From Thermoplasmata archaeon (GTDB lineage: Archaea; Thermoplasmatota; Thermoplasmata; Thermoplasmatales; Thermoplasmataceae): a stretch of 25,816 nt of DNA. The notes below the pieces were generated by a model, which was not told the origin of the DNA, made no database searches, and saw only the letters and a list, made by a program, of their open reading frames with translations. The DNA lies in the NCBI GenBank assembly GCA_021833045.1, contig JAKBGP010000004.1, positions 1 to 25,816 on the forward strand. Direction: 5' to 3'. The translations under genes were made by a program, and so were the position numbers. How positions within the stretch are numbered: position 1 is the stretch's first letter; each line of letters begins with the position of its first letter. Below, one piece after another: positions 5,849-12,390 of this stretch.

Positions 5849-8726
5849 GGCAAAGAAAGACGCAGAGGATTTAAAGAGTGCAATAAAAGAGGCCGTACCA
5901 TCACAGGCAACAGAGAATGATCAGTATTTTCCTGGACCTATACATATTGTAGACGCTCTGAAGGACAGGCAACGATTCAGAACGATACCAGAGATAGGTA
6001 CAGACAAAGAAACAATCTATGGATTCAATGGGCAGGTATTCGTGAGAGCAGAAGAACAAATCAAGGAAGCAGCACATCCGGAATTTATAAGGCAATGGAC
6101 AGACATGCAGGATAATGCTAGAAATTCAGGTAATCGACCACTTTTTGAGAAACTTTCCAACTGCCTGCACCGTGGACCCACATCGGGAGAGATTGAGGAG
6201 GTGCTTTCAACGATCCGGAGGACTACATTCACCACTGAACAGATGAACCCCCCAAGCCACATACCCTTTAAAAATGGGCTACTGAACCTGAGGACAAAGC
6301 AGCTCGAACCATTTTCACCTGATCTGTTCTTCACATACCAGGTAGATGCTAATCTGCTGACTGATCAATACATAACACTGAAAGAAACTCCAATGTTTGA
6401 ATATCTTCTCAGAACAGCTTTCTATGATACAGACATCCCTATGGTTCTTTCCTATTTTGCATATTCATTCTATCCTGGATTACCAGCTCATAGAGTTTTG
6501 TTTATCTTAGGGCGTGAGAGAATAGGAAAAGGAACAAGCGTAAGAGTACTTCAAGGACTTATGCCCAAAGGCAGCGGATCGATGTACCTGGCAAGGATGC
6601 TTACGAGTGAAAGATTTCAGTTCACAGGAATAGAGGGTAAAAATCTGTTGATTGACGCAGAGGCTAAAAGAACCTTCAGGCGTGGTACTGTTCTGGACTG
6701 GTCAGCGTTCTGTAATTTGTTTGGAGGGGATACGCTAAGCTTAGAAAACAAGGGGAGAGAAGCCAAGGATTACGTAAGCAACGCAAAGGGAATAGTGCTT
6801 GGCAATCTCCCTTTTATTCAAGTGGATAGCCCTCCCGCAACTTCCAGGATACTGATCGTTGAAACAAAGAATGAACGACCAAAACGTGACATCAAAGATT
6901 TGGATAAATTAATCCTGGAAAGTGAAAGGGATCAGATTGCTACTCTGCTCATGGAGATCCTCTTTAACTTAATTGATAGAGATTTTAATTTTCCCGGGCA
7001 GCTTACCGATGATTCGACTGCGGAAATATTGGAGCACCTTGCAGACCCCATAGCATTCTTCATAGACGATGAAACAGAATACATAGAAGGATCACAAACA
7101 CTTGTTGAGGATGCCTACAAGAGGTTCTTGCAGTGGTCTAAAACGAAAGGAATTACTGCCTTGACAAGACAAAGTTTTGTAAAACGGTTTGGCAGATCAT
7201 TTACAAAGAAGTACCTCGGACCACGTGGTAGGCGAGAATATTTTTTTATTAACTGTCAGTTAACTGGTAATGATGAAATAGAAAATTCTCAGGATAAATT
7301 ACAAGTTGAACACGGGGTCGTTCGTGCAGAAAGCCCGAAAATAAGAGCTTCTGGTGAGAGATACAGGCGTGTTCAACATGTGTACACTAACCTACGTGTA
7401 GCGAAGGAAGGTGTAGATGAACATGAGGATCATGTACACGTAAGAGTTGACGTGCACAAGTTGAACACACCTAATGACAGTTCAGGAAAGCCCGAAAATA
7501 AGCCTCCCGAAGAGATTGACCCCGTGTTCAACTTGCAAGAAGATTTAAACGCGTCTAAATCTAAAAACGAAGCCGGAACTATTGCAAAACCTGAAAATAA
7601 CAGGACACATAACAAAATGCTTATCTCTAAAGAGGAAGGCGATCATGTAGTTCAATCATTACTTGCCAAGGGTATAGATAAAAATACCATATTGCATGAT
7701 AATAATCTTGTAGAGTCGCAAGTCGCAACGACAGAAAAAGAGCTGCGACCGGATAATACCCTGTCTACTGCAGGGAAAAATGGCGTTAGGTCGCAGGAGT
7801 CCCCCATGTTGCCCCACATGAGAGAAAATAAAAATGAAATAAAAGAAGGAGCATGGAGGGGTACTGCGACTGATATAGGTATTAATCAGAAGACCTCTAG
7901 CTCTAAGTCAGTCGCAACGGATTCTGAGAGGTTGCGACTCGTTGCGACTCAAGAAGTCAAATCTAATTCCAATATTAGTATAAATCCAGTAAATCCCGAA
8001 GTTTCAATGCTCAATGTCCATGATATCACATCCTTCGAGCTGAATCAAACTCAACAAACACAAAAAACCATCCTGGAGATCGCTAATAAGATCTCTCAGG
8101 GAAAACCTGAGATAAAGATCAAGCCTTCAACCATCCTTGAAAACTGGTTGAGTGAAAACAAGGACCTGATAGTTTCCCTGGAAGATCTCAATGAAAGGAT
8201 ACTACCTTCAATGGCAGCTGACGGCCTTTTAACCCTTCACAATGGCACAATCAGTGTTACAGGAAAGAAGCTGGAACAAATAAATTATGTCCTGGTAACT
8301 ATCCACGAAGATCTCCTAGATGGAATAGCCTGGAAAGATAACAATTACTATCTTCACAAAGGAGACATAGCCCATGTTCCCGAGGAGATCGCAGATCTTC
8401 TTATACAGAGGCAATGGGCTTCAAGAATTACTGAGCATAACGGTAGAGACAAGCCGGTTGACATGGAAACACAGCCCATAACTGAAGAAGAATGCAATCA
8501 GATAAAGGATTCACTGCTCAGCCAGGGAATACACCTGAAGGCATCTGAAACAGGAAAGTCATACGATGGAAAGAAATTTCAGATAACTTTTGAAACCGGA
8601 TATTTCAATCAGAACCGTAATAAGATAGAATCCAAAATGAAGGAGCTTGGTTTCACGCAGTCCAATACAGGATCATTAGGGATAGTATTTTTCAACAGGA
8701 CTTTAAAAAGAGGTGATCAGCCATGA
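5835..8726 (+). CDS. SF3 (D5-like) replicative helicase with long repeat-bearing linker
   Basis: Hexameric superfamily 3 helicase that would unwind the element's DNA together with the PrimPol just upstream (14-bp overlap, ATG behind GGGGGAACTGG). 963 aa. The D5-type N-terminal region (residues about 100-190, with HIPFKNGLLNLRT) is followed by Walker A G226-RERIGK232-GTS, Walker B LLIDAE (D274, E276), and a sensor-like region (VLGNLPFIQVDSPPATSR) around 325-345. A helical winged-helix-like part ends near 470. Residues about 480-730 are hydrophilic, low-complexity linker, unusually long, encoded by DNA carrying two repeat arrays. A separate folded domain (about 735-963) has mixed alpha/beta pattern and no motif I know. 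The usual D5-like proteins stop around 500-600 aa, so the linker and C-terminal domain are extra. Confidence 0.85.
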   Translation: MKKNKAKKDAEDLKSAIKEAVPSQATENDQYFPGPIHIVDALKDRQRFRTIPEIGTDKETIYGFNGQVFVRAEEQIKEAAHPEFIRQWTDMQDNARNSGNRPLFEKLSNCLHRGPTSGEIEEVLSTIRRTTFTTEQMNPPSHIPFKNGLLNLRTKQLEPFSPDLFFTYQVDANLLTDQYITLKETPMFEYLLRTAFYDTDIPMVLSYFAYSFYPGLPAHRVLFILGRERIGKGTSVRVLQGLMPKGSGSMYLARMLTSERFQFTGIEGKNLLIDAEAKRTFRRGTVLDWSAFCNLFGGDTLSLENKGREAKDYVSNAKGIVLGNLPFIQVDSPPATSRILIVETKNERPKRDIKDLDKLILESERDQIATLLMEILFNLIDRDFNFPGQLTDDSTAEILEHLADPIAFFIDDETEYIEGSQTLVEDAYKRFLQWSKTKGITALTRQSFVKRFGRSFTKKYLGPRGRREYFFINCQLTGNDEIENSQDKLQVEHGVVRAESPKIRASGERYRRVQHVYTNLRVAKEGVDEHEDHVHVRVDVHKLNTPNDSSGKPENKPPEEIDPVFNLQEDLNASKSKNEAGTIAKPENNRTHNKMLISKEEGDHVVQSLLAKGIDKNTILHDNNLVESQVATTEKELRPDNTLSTAGKNGVRSQESPMLPHMRENKNEIKEGAWRGTATDIGINQKTSSSKSVATDSERLRLVATQEVKSNSNISINPVNPEVSMLNVHDITSFELNQTQQTQKTILEIANKISQGKPEIKIKPSTILENWLSENKDLIVSLEDLNERILPSMAADGLLTLHNGTISVTGKKLEQINYVLVTIHEDLLDGIAWKDNNYYLHKGDIAHVPEEIADLLIQRQWASRITEHNGRDKPVDMETQPITEEECNQIKDSLLSQGIHLKASETGKSYDGKKFQITFETGYFNQNRNKIESKMKELGFTQSNTGSLGIVFFNRTLKRGDQP
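7302..7535. repeat. Symmetric repeat array inside the helicase gene (origin candidate)
   Basis: CAAGTTGAACACGGGGTC (7302-7319) is repeated perfectly as its reverse complement at 7518-7535. The inner box GTTGAACAC occurs four times: 7305 (+), 7369 (-), 7460 (+), 7524 (-). Within each pair the spacing is exactly 64 bp and the two pairs are 155 bp apart. A 17-bp direct repeat GAAAGCCCGAAAATAAG lies at 7329-7345 and 7486-7502. Segments 7371-7391 and 7446-7466 are inverted copies at 16 of 21 positions, and TACGTGTA/TACACGTA (7393, 7435) sit near the dyad centre at about 7418. The copies fall in different reading frames, so the constraint is on DNA or RNA and not on protein. Confidence 0.85.
7714..7949. 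repeat. Cluster of GTCGCA boxes inside the helicase gene
   Basis: Eight copies of (A)GTCGCA or its complement TGCGAC(T): 7714, 7721, 7790 and 7910 forward; 7744, 7865, 7933 and 7943 reverse. Two are tandem (AGTCGCAAGTCGCAACG at 7714-7730) and two form an adjacent pair GTTGCGACT at 7931 and 7941. Spacing is irregular and reading frames differ between copies. They lie about 180 bp downstream of the symmetric array, in the same linker-coding region; iteron-like protein-binding sites are the likeliest reading. Confidence 0.7.
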
Positions 8727-9004
8727 TATCACCAGGTGATCTTGACAACCTTAAAGGGTCAATGATCAGTGTAAATTTCATCGGCCCTAAGAATGCACCT
8801 TACACCTTGACAGGTGAGCTTCGCATGGTAGTCTTCAACCGGATAATCATGGATGGGTTGAAGTCAGGAAGAACTCATAAAATACCACTTGACAGAGTGA
8901 TATCCATATCTGAGCTGAACTCAGATCTTACAGTCCTTAATTTTTTACAGGATGGCTTAGGGGCAGCCTCAAGCCTCAGGAACGGAGGTATGAAAAATGA
9001 GTGA
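8723..9004 (+). CDS. Sm-like fold candidate, small protein (93 aa)
   Basis: The ATG at 8723 overlaps the helicase stop (ATGA) and follows a strong GAGGTGA ribosome site. Residues 7-63 read as a small beta-barrel pattern: LKGSMISVNFIG, then YTLTGELRMVVFN, a short turn, and HKIPLDRVISISEL. The order 'G-x-x-V-x-V, tGeL, ...I-x-x-I-x-x-I' resembles the Sm1/Sm2 arrangement of LSm/Hfq proteins. The C-terminal 25 residues are a flexible tail. It could bind RNA or be an unrelated small barrel; similarity is by pattern only. A second protein with a clearer Sm-like pattern is encoded at 9826 in the same operon. Confidence 0.5.
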   Translation: MISPGDLDNLKGSMISVNFIGPKNAPYTLTGELRMVVFNRIIMDGLKSGRTHKIPLDRVISISELNSDLTVLNFLQDGLGAASSLRNGGMKNE

Positions 9005-9251
9005 ACAAACCATGGATAGTTTGCAGCATGTGATCGACAGCATACTCCATTTTTACGGATGGAGCCTGGAGGTCAAGGAAGGAACAGATGAGGAAATAAT
9101 TGTTGAATACAAGCAGGGAGTGGATGATCTTGGATTGCCTGGAGGCATATTCAGGATACTGCTTTCTGAGTTTGAAACAAGAGGGCTTTCACTTACCAGG
9201 ATAAGCATAGAGGATCAGGAATCGCTTTACCTGGTATTCAGGGAGATCTAA
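8997..9251 (+). CDS. Hypothetical protein (84 aa)
   Basis: It starts at ATG 8997 behind GGAGGTATG and overlaps the previous gene by 8 bp, so it is translated within the same operon. The sequence is soluble and alternates helix and strand: a helical N-terminus (DSLQHVIDSILHFYGW), then strands EEIIVEYKQG and SLYLVFREI around GGIFRILLSEFETRG. No cysteine cluster or catalytic motif is visible. I do not recognise a family. Confidence 0.6.
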   Translation: MSEQTMDSLQHVIDSILHFYGWSLEVKEGTDEEIIVEYKQGVDDLGLPGGIFRILLSEFETRGLSLTRISIEDQESLYLVFREI

Positions 9252-9264
9252 TGGGGTAAAGAAA

Positions 9265-9390
9265 ATGAGCAAGGATGGAAGGAAAACAATGGAAGAGGCA
9301 TTCAGGAAATTGGCAAGTCTTGTTCCTGGAAGCGTAAAGGCAAGACTGATGGTACTGGTGAAATTGATAGATGAGGGGTTGAAGAGATGA
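9265..9390 (+). CDS. Hypothetical small basic protein (41 aa)
   Basis: The ATG at 9265 follows GGGGTAAAGAAA, 13 bp after the previous stop, and the stop overlaps the next ATG (ATGA, 9387-9390). The chain MSKDGRKTMEEAFRKLASLV followed by PGSVKARLMVLVKLIDEGLKR is basic and almost entirely helical, amphipathic in the second half. The conserved operon spacing is the main reason to call it. Function unknown. Confidence 0.5.
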   Translation: MSKDGRKTMEEAFRKLASLVPGSVKARLMVLVKLIDEGLKR

Positions 9391-9824
9391 ATAGATGCAA
9401 TGTGTTAAGGGGAATAAGGAAAGGAAAGGTACAGAGTCCCGAAGAGTTCGTTAGGGAGCTAATAGCAAAGAACTACTGGGGTTCAGTGATGGGTGGCAGG
9501 AAATCAGAGAGGCCCATGATAGTAACGCCACACTATGGCAATTATGGACATCTCACCATGGTAACCATAGAGATCAACGGATCGCCTCCAAAAGGAGCTA
9601 TCCTCTATGACATAGAACATGATGCGTTCTTCTACATAGGTTCCGGCATCGTGAAAGATCTCTGTCCCAGGGGCAAGTCGGAATTTCCGGCAGCCATAAC
9701 AAGGATGAAGCTGAGGAAATTCATAGAATCCCTCGATCTTGATGAATACCGGGAAATGGGTTCAAAAACGCAGAGGGTCAAAGTCATCATGCCATCCATA
9801 AGGAACTCAATGGAGGTTAAGTAA
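9387..9824 (+). CDS. Hypothetical protein (145 aa)
   Basis: Start at ATG 9387 overlapping the previous stop. Basic N-terminal helix (residues 5-30), then a beta-rich core: RPMIVTPHYGNYGHLTMVTIEING and GAILYDIEHDAFFYIGSGIV, and a C-terminal helix with a final strand. No family recognised; the HYGNYGH stretch (three aromatic, two His) and the single pair of Cys do not form a known motif. One base separates it from the Sm-like gene that follows. Confidence 0.6.
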   Translation: MNRCNVLRGIRKGKVQSPEEFVRELIAKNYWGSVMGGRKSERPMIVTPHYGNYGHLTMVTIEINGSPPKGAILYDIEHDAFFYIGSGIVKDLCPRGKSEFPAAITRMKLRKFIESLDLDEYREMGSKTQRVKVIMPSIRNSMEVK

Positions 9825-9825
9825 C

Positions 9826-10098
9826 ATGACAACAACATACGTAACCGGAAATAATGTTAAGAACAGCACACAGAACAGCAATGAAAGAAACGGAAAGGAA
9901 AGGCCCAGGAACTTCGAACCGCTGGAACCTCTCAATCTTTCACTTCTCGGAAGATCTATAACCGTCTCACTGACCAATAACAGGATAGAGTCGGGAATAC
10001 TGCGGCATCTGGGACAGTACACAATGGAAATAGAGCTGCCAAACAAACGAAGCATGATCATAGAAAAGGCTGCAATCATAACGGTGAGTGTGCTATGA
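9826..10098 (+). CDS. Hfq/LSm-like small RNA-binding protein candidate (90 aa)
   Basis: Residues 1-34 are a polar, disordered-looking Asn/Arg-rich tail. Residues 36-90 (LNLSLLGRSITVSLTNNRIE, then SGILRHLGQYTMEIEL and MIIEKAAIITVSVL) follow the Sm fold in order: N-terminal helix, L-x-G-x-x-V-x-V-x-L-x-N-x-x-x-x-G-x-L (Sm1), then an acidic strand, and a final strand 'k.aI..v' (Sm2). This is the better Sm candidate of the two in the operon. LSm proteins form six- or seven-membered rings that bind U-rich RNA. The ATG follows the previous stop by one base and its own stop overlaps the next ATG, so it is translationally coupled. Confidence 0.6.
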   Translation: MTTTYVTGNNVKNSTQNSNERNGKERPRNFEPLEPLNLSLLGRSITVSLTNNRIESGILRHLGQYTMEIELPNKRSMIIEKAAIITVSVL

Positions 10099-10646
10099 AG
10101 TCCTCAAATAAATCTAAAATGCAGGGACTCTCATCCCATGCTAAGTCAGGGCAATATAAACAGTCAGGGGGATATCAAGCAATTCTGACAATACCTACTG
10201 AAAGACAAAAATCAAGCGAACTGACACTATCTAAGGACATACTCTCAATCAAAACCATGTCATACTGTTCAAGGTATGACTCATGCGATGCACCAAAGTG
10301 TCCTTTAGACGTCCTGATCAAGATGAGATCCTATGTTGAGGGAGATCCTCAATGCGGCATGGCAAAGTCAACCCGGCATAAATATTGGGAAAAGATGCCG
10401 GAAGATCTCAGGAAGGAGCTGCCATATCAGGGATACTTCCAGGGAGAATTTACCAGGATAACAGCTGCAAGGGAAAAGTGGAACTCAATGAGTGAGGAGA
10501 AGAGGCAGGAAATCATTGAAAGATTGAAGAAGAATAGAACCAATGGCCATCCTGAATTAACAGCAGAACAGAAGGAGAAAATGAGGGAAAAGGGCTTGAG
10601 TGGAATCTGGATCATGAAAAAGAGGTATGAGGTCGATTCAGAGTGA
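10095..10646 (+). CDS. Four-cysteine protein, probable metal binding (183 aa)
   Basis: It starts at ATG 10095 inside the previous stop (ATGA). The first 50 residues are Ser/Lys/Gln-rich and probably unstructured. C58-x5-C64-x4-C69-x17-C87 (SYCSRYDSCDAPKCPLD ... DPQCGM) looks like a zinc or iron-sulfur site, followed by a basic KSTRHKYW segment. The C-terminal 80 residues are strongly charged helices (MSEEKRQEIIERLKKN, AEQKEKMREK). This could be a nucleic-acid-binding protein; I cannot name the family. Its stop overlaps the next gene by one base. Confidence 0.6.
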   Translation: MKSSNKSKMQGLSSHAKSGQYKQSGGYQAILTIPTERQKSSELTLSKDILSIKTMSYCSRYDSCDAPKCPLDVLIKMRSYVEGDPQCGMAKSTRHKYWEKMPEDLRKELPYQGYFQGEFTRITAAREKWNSMSEEKRQEIIERLKKNRTNGHPELTAEQKEKMREKGLSGIWIMKKRYEVDSE

Positions 10647-11011
10647 TGTCCACAAGCGTCATCTTAGATGCAGATTGGTATCCACAAGCGTCATTTCAGA
10701 CCATACCTAATCTTTCTAATGTAATTATATTACTTGACATAAGCACGTCTATTCTTTCCGCTTCTGATAACAACTTTATTGAAAAATTTACTGCTGCCGA
10801 ACATGAAGTCAAATTTCTACAAGCTGGAGAATCCCTCACTAAACCATGGGACAGTGAGCCAGGATTGGATGAGCCTTCCCTTCCCAGAGATCCAGGGGAA
10901 GTTCCGGAAGATCATAAAGAAGGTGATGAAGGGAAACCGGAAGAACCTGAACCTGTAGATGATGATCCTGATGAAGACCCCGATGATGACATGAAGGGTG
11001 GTCCTCAATGA
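10646..11011 (+). CDS. Hypothetical protein with acidic tail (121 aa)
   Basis: The ATG at 10646 shares its A with the previous stop (TGATG). The N-terminal part (residues 1-55) has a hydrophobic strand pattern (NVIILLDISTSIL); from residue about 60 the chain is Pro/Glu/Asp-rich and ends with a run of acidic residues (DDDPDEDPDDDMKGG). Such acidic tails can mimic DNA or hold basic partners. Oddly, its first 50 bp hold two copies of TCCACAAGCGTCAT, read in different frames, so the 5' end may have been rearranged. No family recognised. Confidence 0.5.
   Translation: MSTSVILDADWYPQASFQTIPNLSNVIILLDISTSILSASDNNFIEKFTAAEHEVKFLQAGESLTKPWDSEPGLDEPSLPRDPGEVPEDHKEGDEGKPEEPEPVDDDPDEDPDDDMKGGPQ
10649..10694 (+). 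repeat. Short direct repeat at gene start
   Basis: TCCACAAGCGTCAT is present at 10649-10662 and 10681-10694, 32 bp apart and in different reading frames. A 12-of-14 relative (TCCATAAGCGTGAT) lies at 20249-20262 in the non-coding right end of the element. Confidence 0.6.
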
Positions 11012-11280
11012 TTTCCGGCCATACGGTGGATCGTGTCCAGGTAACACTTGATCATTTCCTGCCTAAACCACTCAATGCAAGGGTTGAGAAATTCCTCAAG
11101 CTGTGTGATTTCTACGAGTCAAGAACAGGGAATAAGCCAGACTGCCCTTACAGCATCTATAATTTCATCCAGGACAACAAGTTGCCTAATGACATAAAAT
11201 CGCTGAAATATGTCTCCCTGAGGGGAATTGCTGCGTACTATGGAAAATGGAAGGCGATAAATGGAGGTATAAGGGAGTGA
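11008..11280 (+). CDS. Hypothetical protein (90 aa)
   Basis: Starts at ATG 11008 overlapping the previous stop (ATGA). Mostly helical, with basic and aromatic residues: ARVEKFLKLCDFYESRTG, YSIYNFIQDNKLP, and RGIAAYYGKWKAING. Two Cys only. The size and helical pattern would suit a small DNA-binding or adaptor protein, but no motif is recognised. Its stop overlaps the GTG start of the winged-helix gene. Confidence 0.55.
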   Translation: MISGHTVDRVQVTLDHFLPKPLNARVEKFLKLCDFYESRTGNKPDCPYSIYNFIQDNKLPNDIKSLKYVSLRGIAAYYGKWKAINGGIRE

Positions 11281-11558
11281 CCCAGGAATCACACAAAGAT
11301 GTTGAAGTACCAATCATGGTAAAGCTTGACAAACTTGACCAGAGGATCCTTTCAATAATCCAGAAAGCACCGACTAAAGGGTGGAAAGTACGCCAGATCC
11401 ATCCCATATTAATTGATGCAGGATTTCATATCAACTATGGGCAGGTAACCAGGAGGCTTGATATTCTATGTACCTTAACACTCATTGAAAAGAGGAAGGT
11501 TTCAGGCAAGGTTTTCAAGTATTATCTTCCGAAGAACGGTGCCAAACGAACGGATTAG
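11277..11558 (+). CDS. Winged-helix DNA-binding protein A (93 aa)
   Basis: Start chosen at GTG 11277, overlapping the previous stop as GTGA with GGAGG 10-15 bp before; an in-frame ATG at 11247 lies too deep in the previous gene. Residues about 15-90 carry a winged-helix pattern: DKLDQRILSIIQKAPTKG (helix 1), WKVRQIHPILIDAG (helix 2), INYGQVTRRLDILCTL (recognition helix), then the wing LIEKRKVSGKVFKYYL. It is clearly paralogous to the protein encoded at 11756: same helix spacing and 'yGq/s-v/l-a/t-RRL' core. It ends the long operon. A role as transcription regulator of the element is likely. Confidence 0.75.
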   Translation: MTQESHKDVEVPIMVKLDKLDQRILSIIQKAPTKGWKVRQIHPILIDAGFHINYGQVTRRLDILCTLTLIEKRKVSGKVFKYYLPKNGAKRTD

Positions 11559-11588
11559 GCTGCCATATTGGTTCTCATTAGGTTTCAC

Positions 11589-11682
11589 TTTCTCTATATC
11601 TATAGACCTGAGGGGTGGGAAGGGTGTGTCAGTTATTCAGAATGCCTAAATGCCTATTCTTCTATTCACGATATTCCAAATA
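11589..11682 (+). repeat. Conserved 3' repeat, copy 1 (after winged-helix gene A)
   Basis: It starts TTTCTCTATATCTATAGACC, continues TGAGGGGTGG, then GTCAGTT...AGAATGCCT and ends near TTCCAAAT. The same order of blocks is found after the second winged-helix gene (12091-12182). The core holds the palindrome TCTATAGA. It begins 30 bp after the stop codon of gene A. Confidence 0.75.
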
Positions 11683-11732
11683 TGTATAATAAGGAAAGAA
11701 AAACCAATGAATGAGTACATTTTTCTTAAATC

Positions 11733-11748
11733 TGTTACTACAGTAACA
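11733..11748 (+). promoter_or_regulatory. 16-bp palindromic operator, copy 1
   Basis: TGTTACTACAGTAACA: perfect 7-bp arms around two bases, preceded by TC. It ends 7 bp before the ATG of winged-helix gene B (11756), so a bound protein would cover the transcription start of a short-leader mRNA. The product of gene B itself is the simplest candidate ligand. Confidence 0.75.
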
Positions 11749-11755
11749 AGTTTAC

Positions 11756-12040
11756 ATGGTGGTCCTTATCACTGACACTGAGAAAGTGATTATCAGGATA
11801 AAACTCGATGTCATCAATACAAAGATCCTGGAGATCTTCAAGAAGTATCCAAATCGAAGTTTCAAGACTAACCAGCTCAGGACCATCCTGGAATTTGAAG
11901 GCATAGAAATAGGATATGGTTCACTGGCCAGAAGGCTGACAACCCTCGTAAATTTTACAGTACTTACAGCTGATAAAGGACCAAGAGTTTACAGTTACAA
12001 ACTGGCCAAAGAATTTCAACCAAAGGAAAACCCCGAATAA
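11756..12040 (+). CDS. Winged-helix DNA-binding protein B (94 aa)
   Basis: ATG at 11756 directly after the palindromic operator (11733-11748). Residues 18-85 match protein A in layout: VINTKILEIFKKYPNRS, FKTNQLRTILEFEG, IGYGSLARRLTTLVNF (recognition helix) and the wing VLTADKGPRVYSYKL. The C-terminus is charged. It is transcribed on its own, separated from gene A by 197 bp that include a conserved repeat. The operator overlapping its start suggests negative autoregulation, and the two further operator copies suggest it controls other element genes. This is inference from position; the ligand of the operator is not known. Confidence 0.75.
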   Translation: MVVLITDTEKVIIRIKLDVINTKILEIFKKYPNRSFKTNQLRTILEFEGIEIGYGSLARRLTTLVNFTVLTADKGPRVYSYKLAKEFQPKENPE

Positions 12041-12051
12041 TAGCCATAGAT

Positions 12052-12096
12052 TGCCATCCAGGGATGGCATCATGGAAAGTGCAGCTGCTTTTTCTC
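12052..12096 (+). terminator. Probable terminator after winged-helix gene B
   Basis: The hairpin TGCCATC-CAGG-GATGGCA (12052-12069) begins 11 bp after the stop; a second self-complementary GCAGCTGC (12081-12088) is followed directly by a T run (CTTTTTTCTC). Together they look like a transcription end. Confidence 0.5.
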
Positions 12097-12182
12097 TATA
12101 TCTATAGACCTGAGGGGGTGGTATGAGGGAGTCAGTTCTTTAGAATGCCTTAACTCTTATCCTCATATTTACGCTGTTTCCA
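12091..12182 (+). repeat. Conserved 3' repeat, copy 2 (after winged-helix gene B)
   Basis: The first 26 bp (TTTCTC through ACCTGAGGGG) are the same as in copy 1 at 11589; the rest keeps blocks GTCAGTT, AGAATGCCT and TTCCAA at similar spacing. Genes A and B with their 3' repeats therefore look like a diverged tandem duplication of a roughly 480-bp unit. Confidence 0.75.
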
Positions 12183-12390
12183 ATGAATTATAATAATATG
12201 ATTGCCATGAAGATCTCTGATCATGGATTATGGCCTGAATGAACCAACTAGTAATTGTTATACTTTAACGTTGCTAGTCCTGAATTTTCACAGCAAAACA
12301 GTGAATGCCACCATAACCACAGAGAAAGAGTGTACAATGAAATGGATGCAACCGAAATTATCATGGATTCTCAGAAGAAGTGACTAGGTG
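12183..12390. other. Non-coding gap before the nuclease gene
   Basis: With the preceding repeat and terminator it makes a 350-bp gap between winged-helix gene B and the convergent nuclease gene. It contains a stem-loop ACTAGTAA ... TTGCTAGT (about 12246-12277, one G-T pair) and no convincing frame. Confidence 0.4.

Noticed and set aside
7302..7949. CRISPR array
   Set aside because: Repeats are short, in both orientations, unevenly spaced and lie within an open coding frame; no cas genes nearby.
9632..10079. Minus-strand frames opposite the 145-aa and Sm-like genes
   Set aside because: They are antisense to genes in a tightly overlapping operon and have hydrophobic shadow composition.
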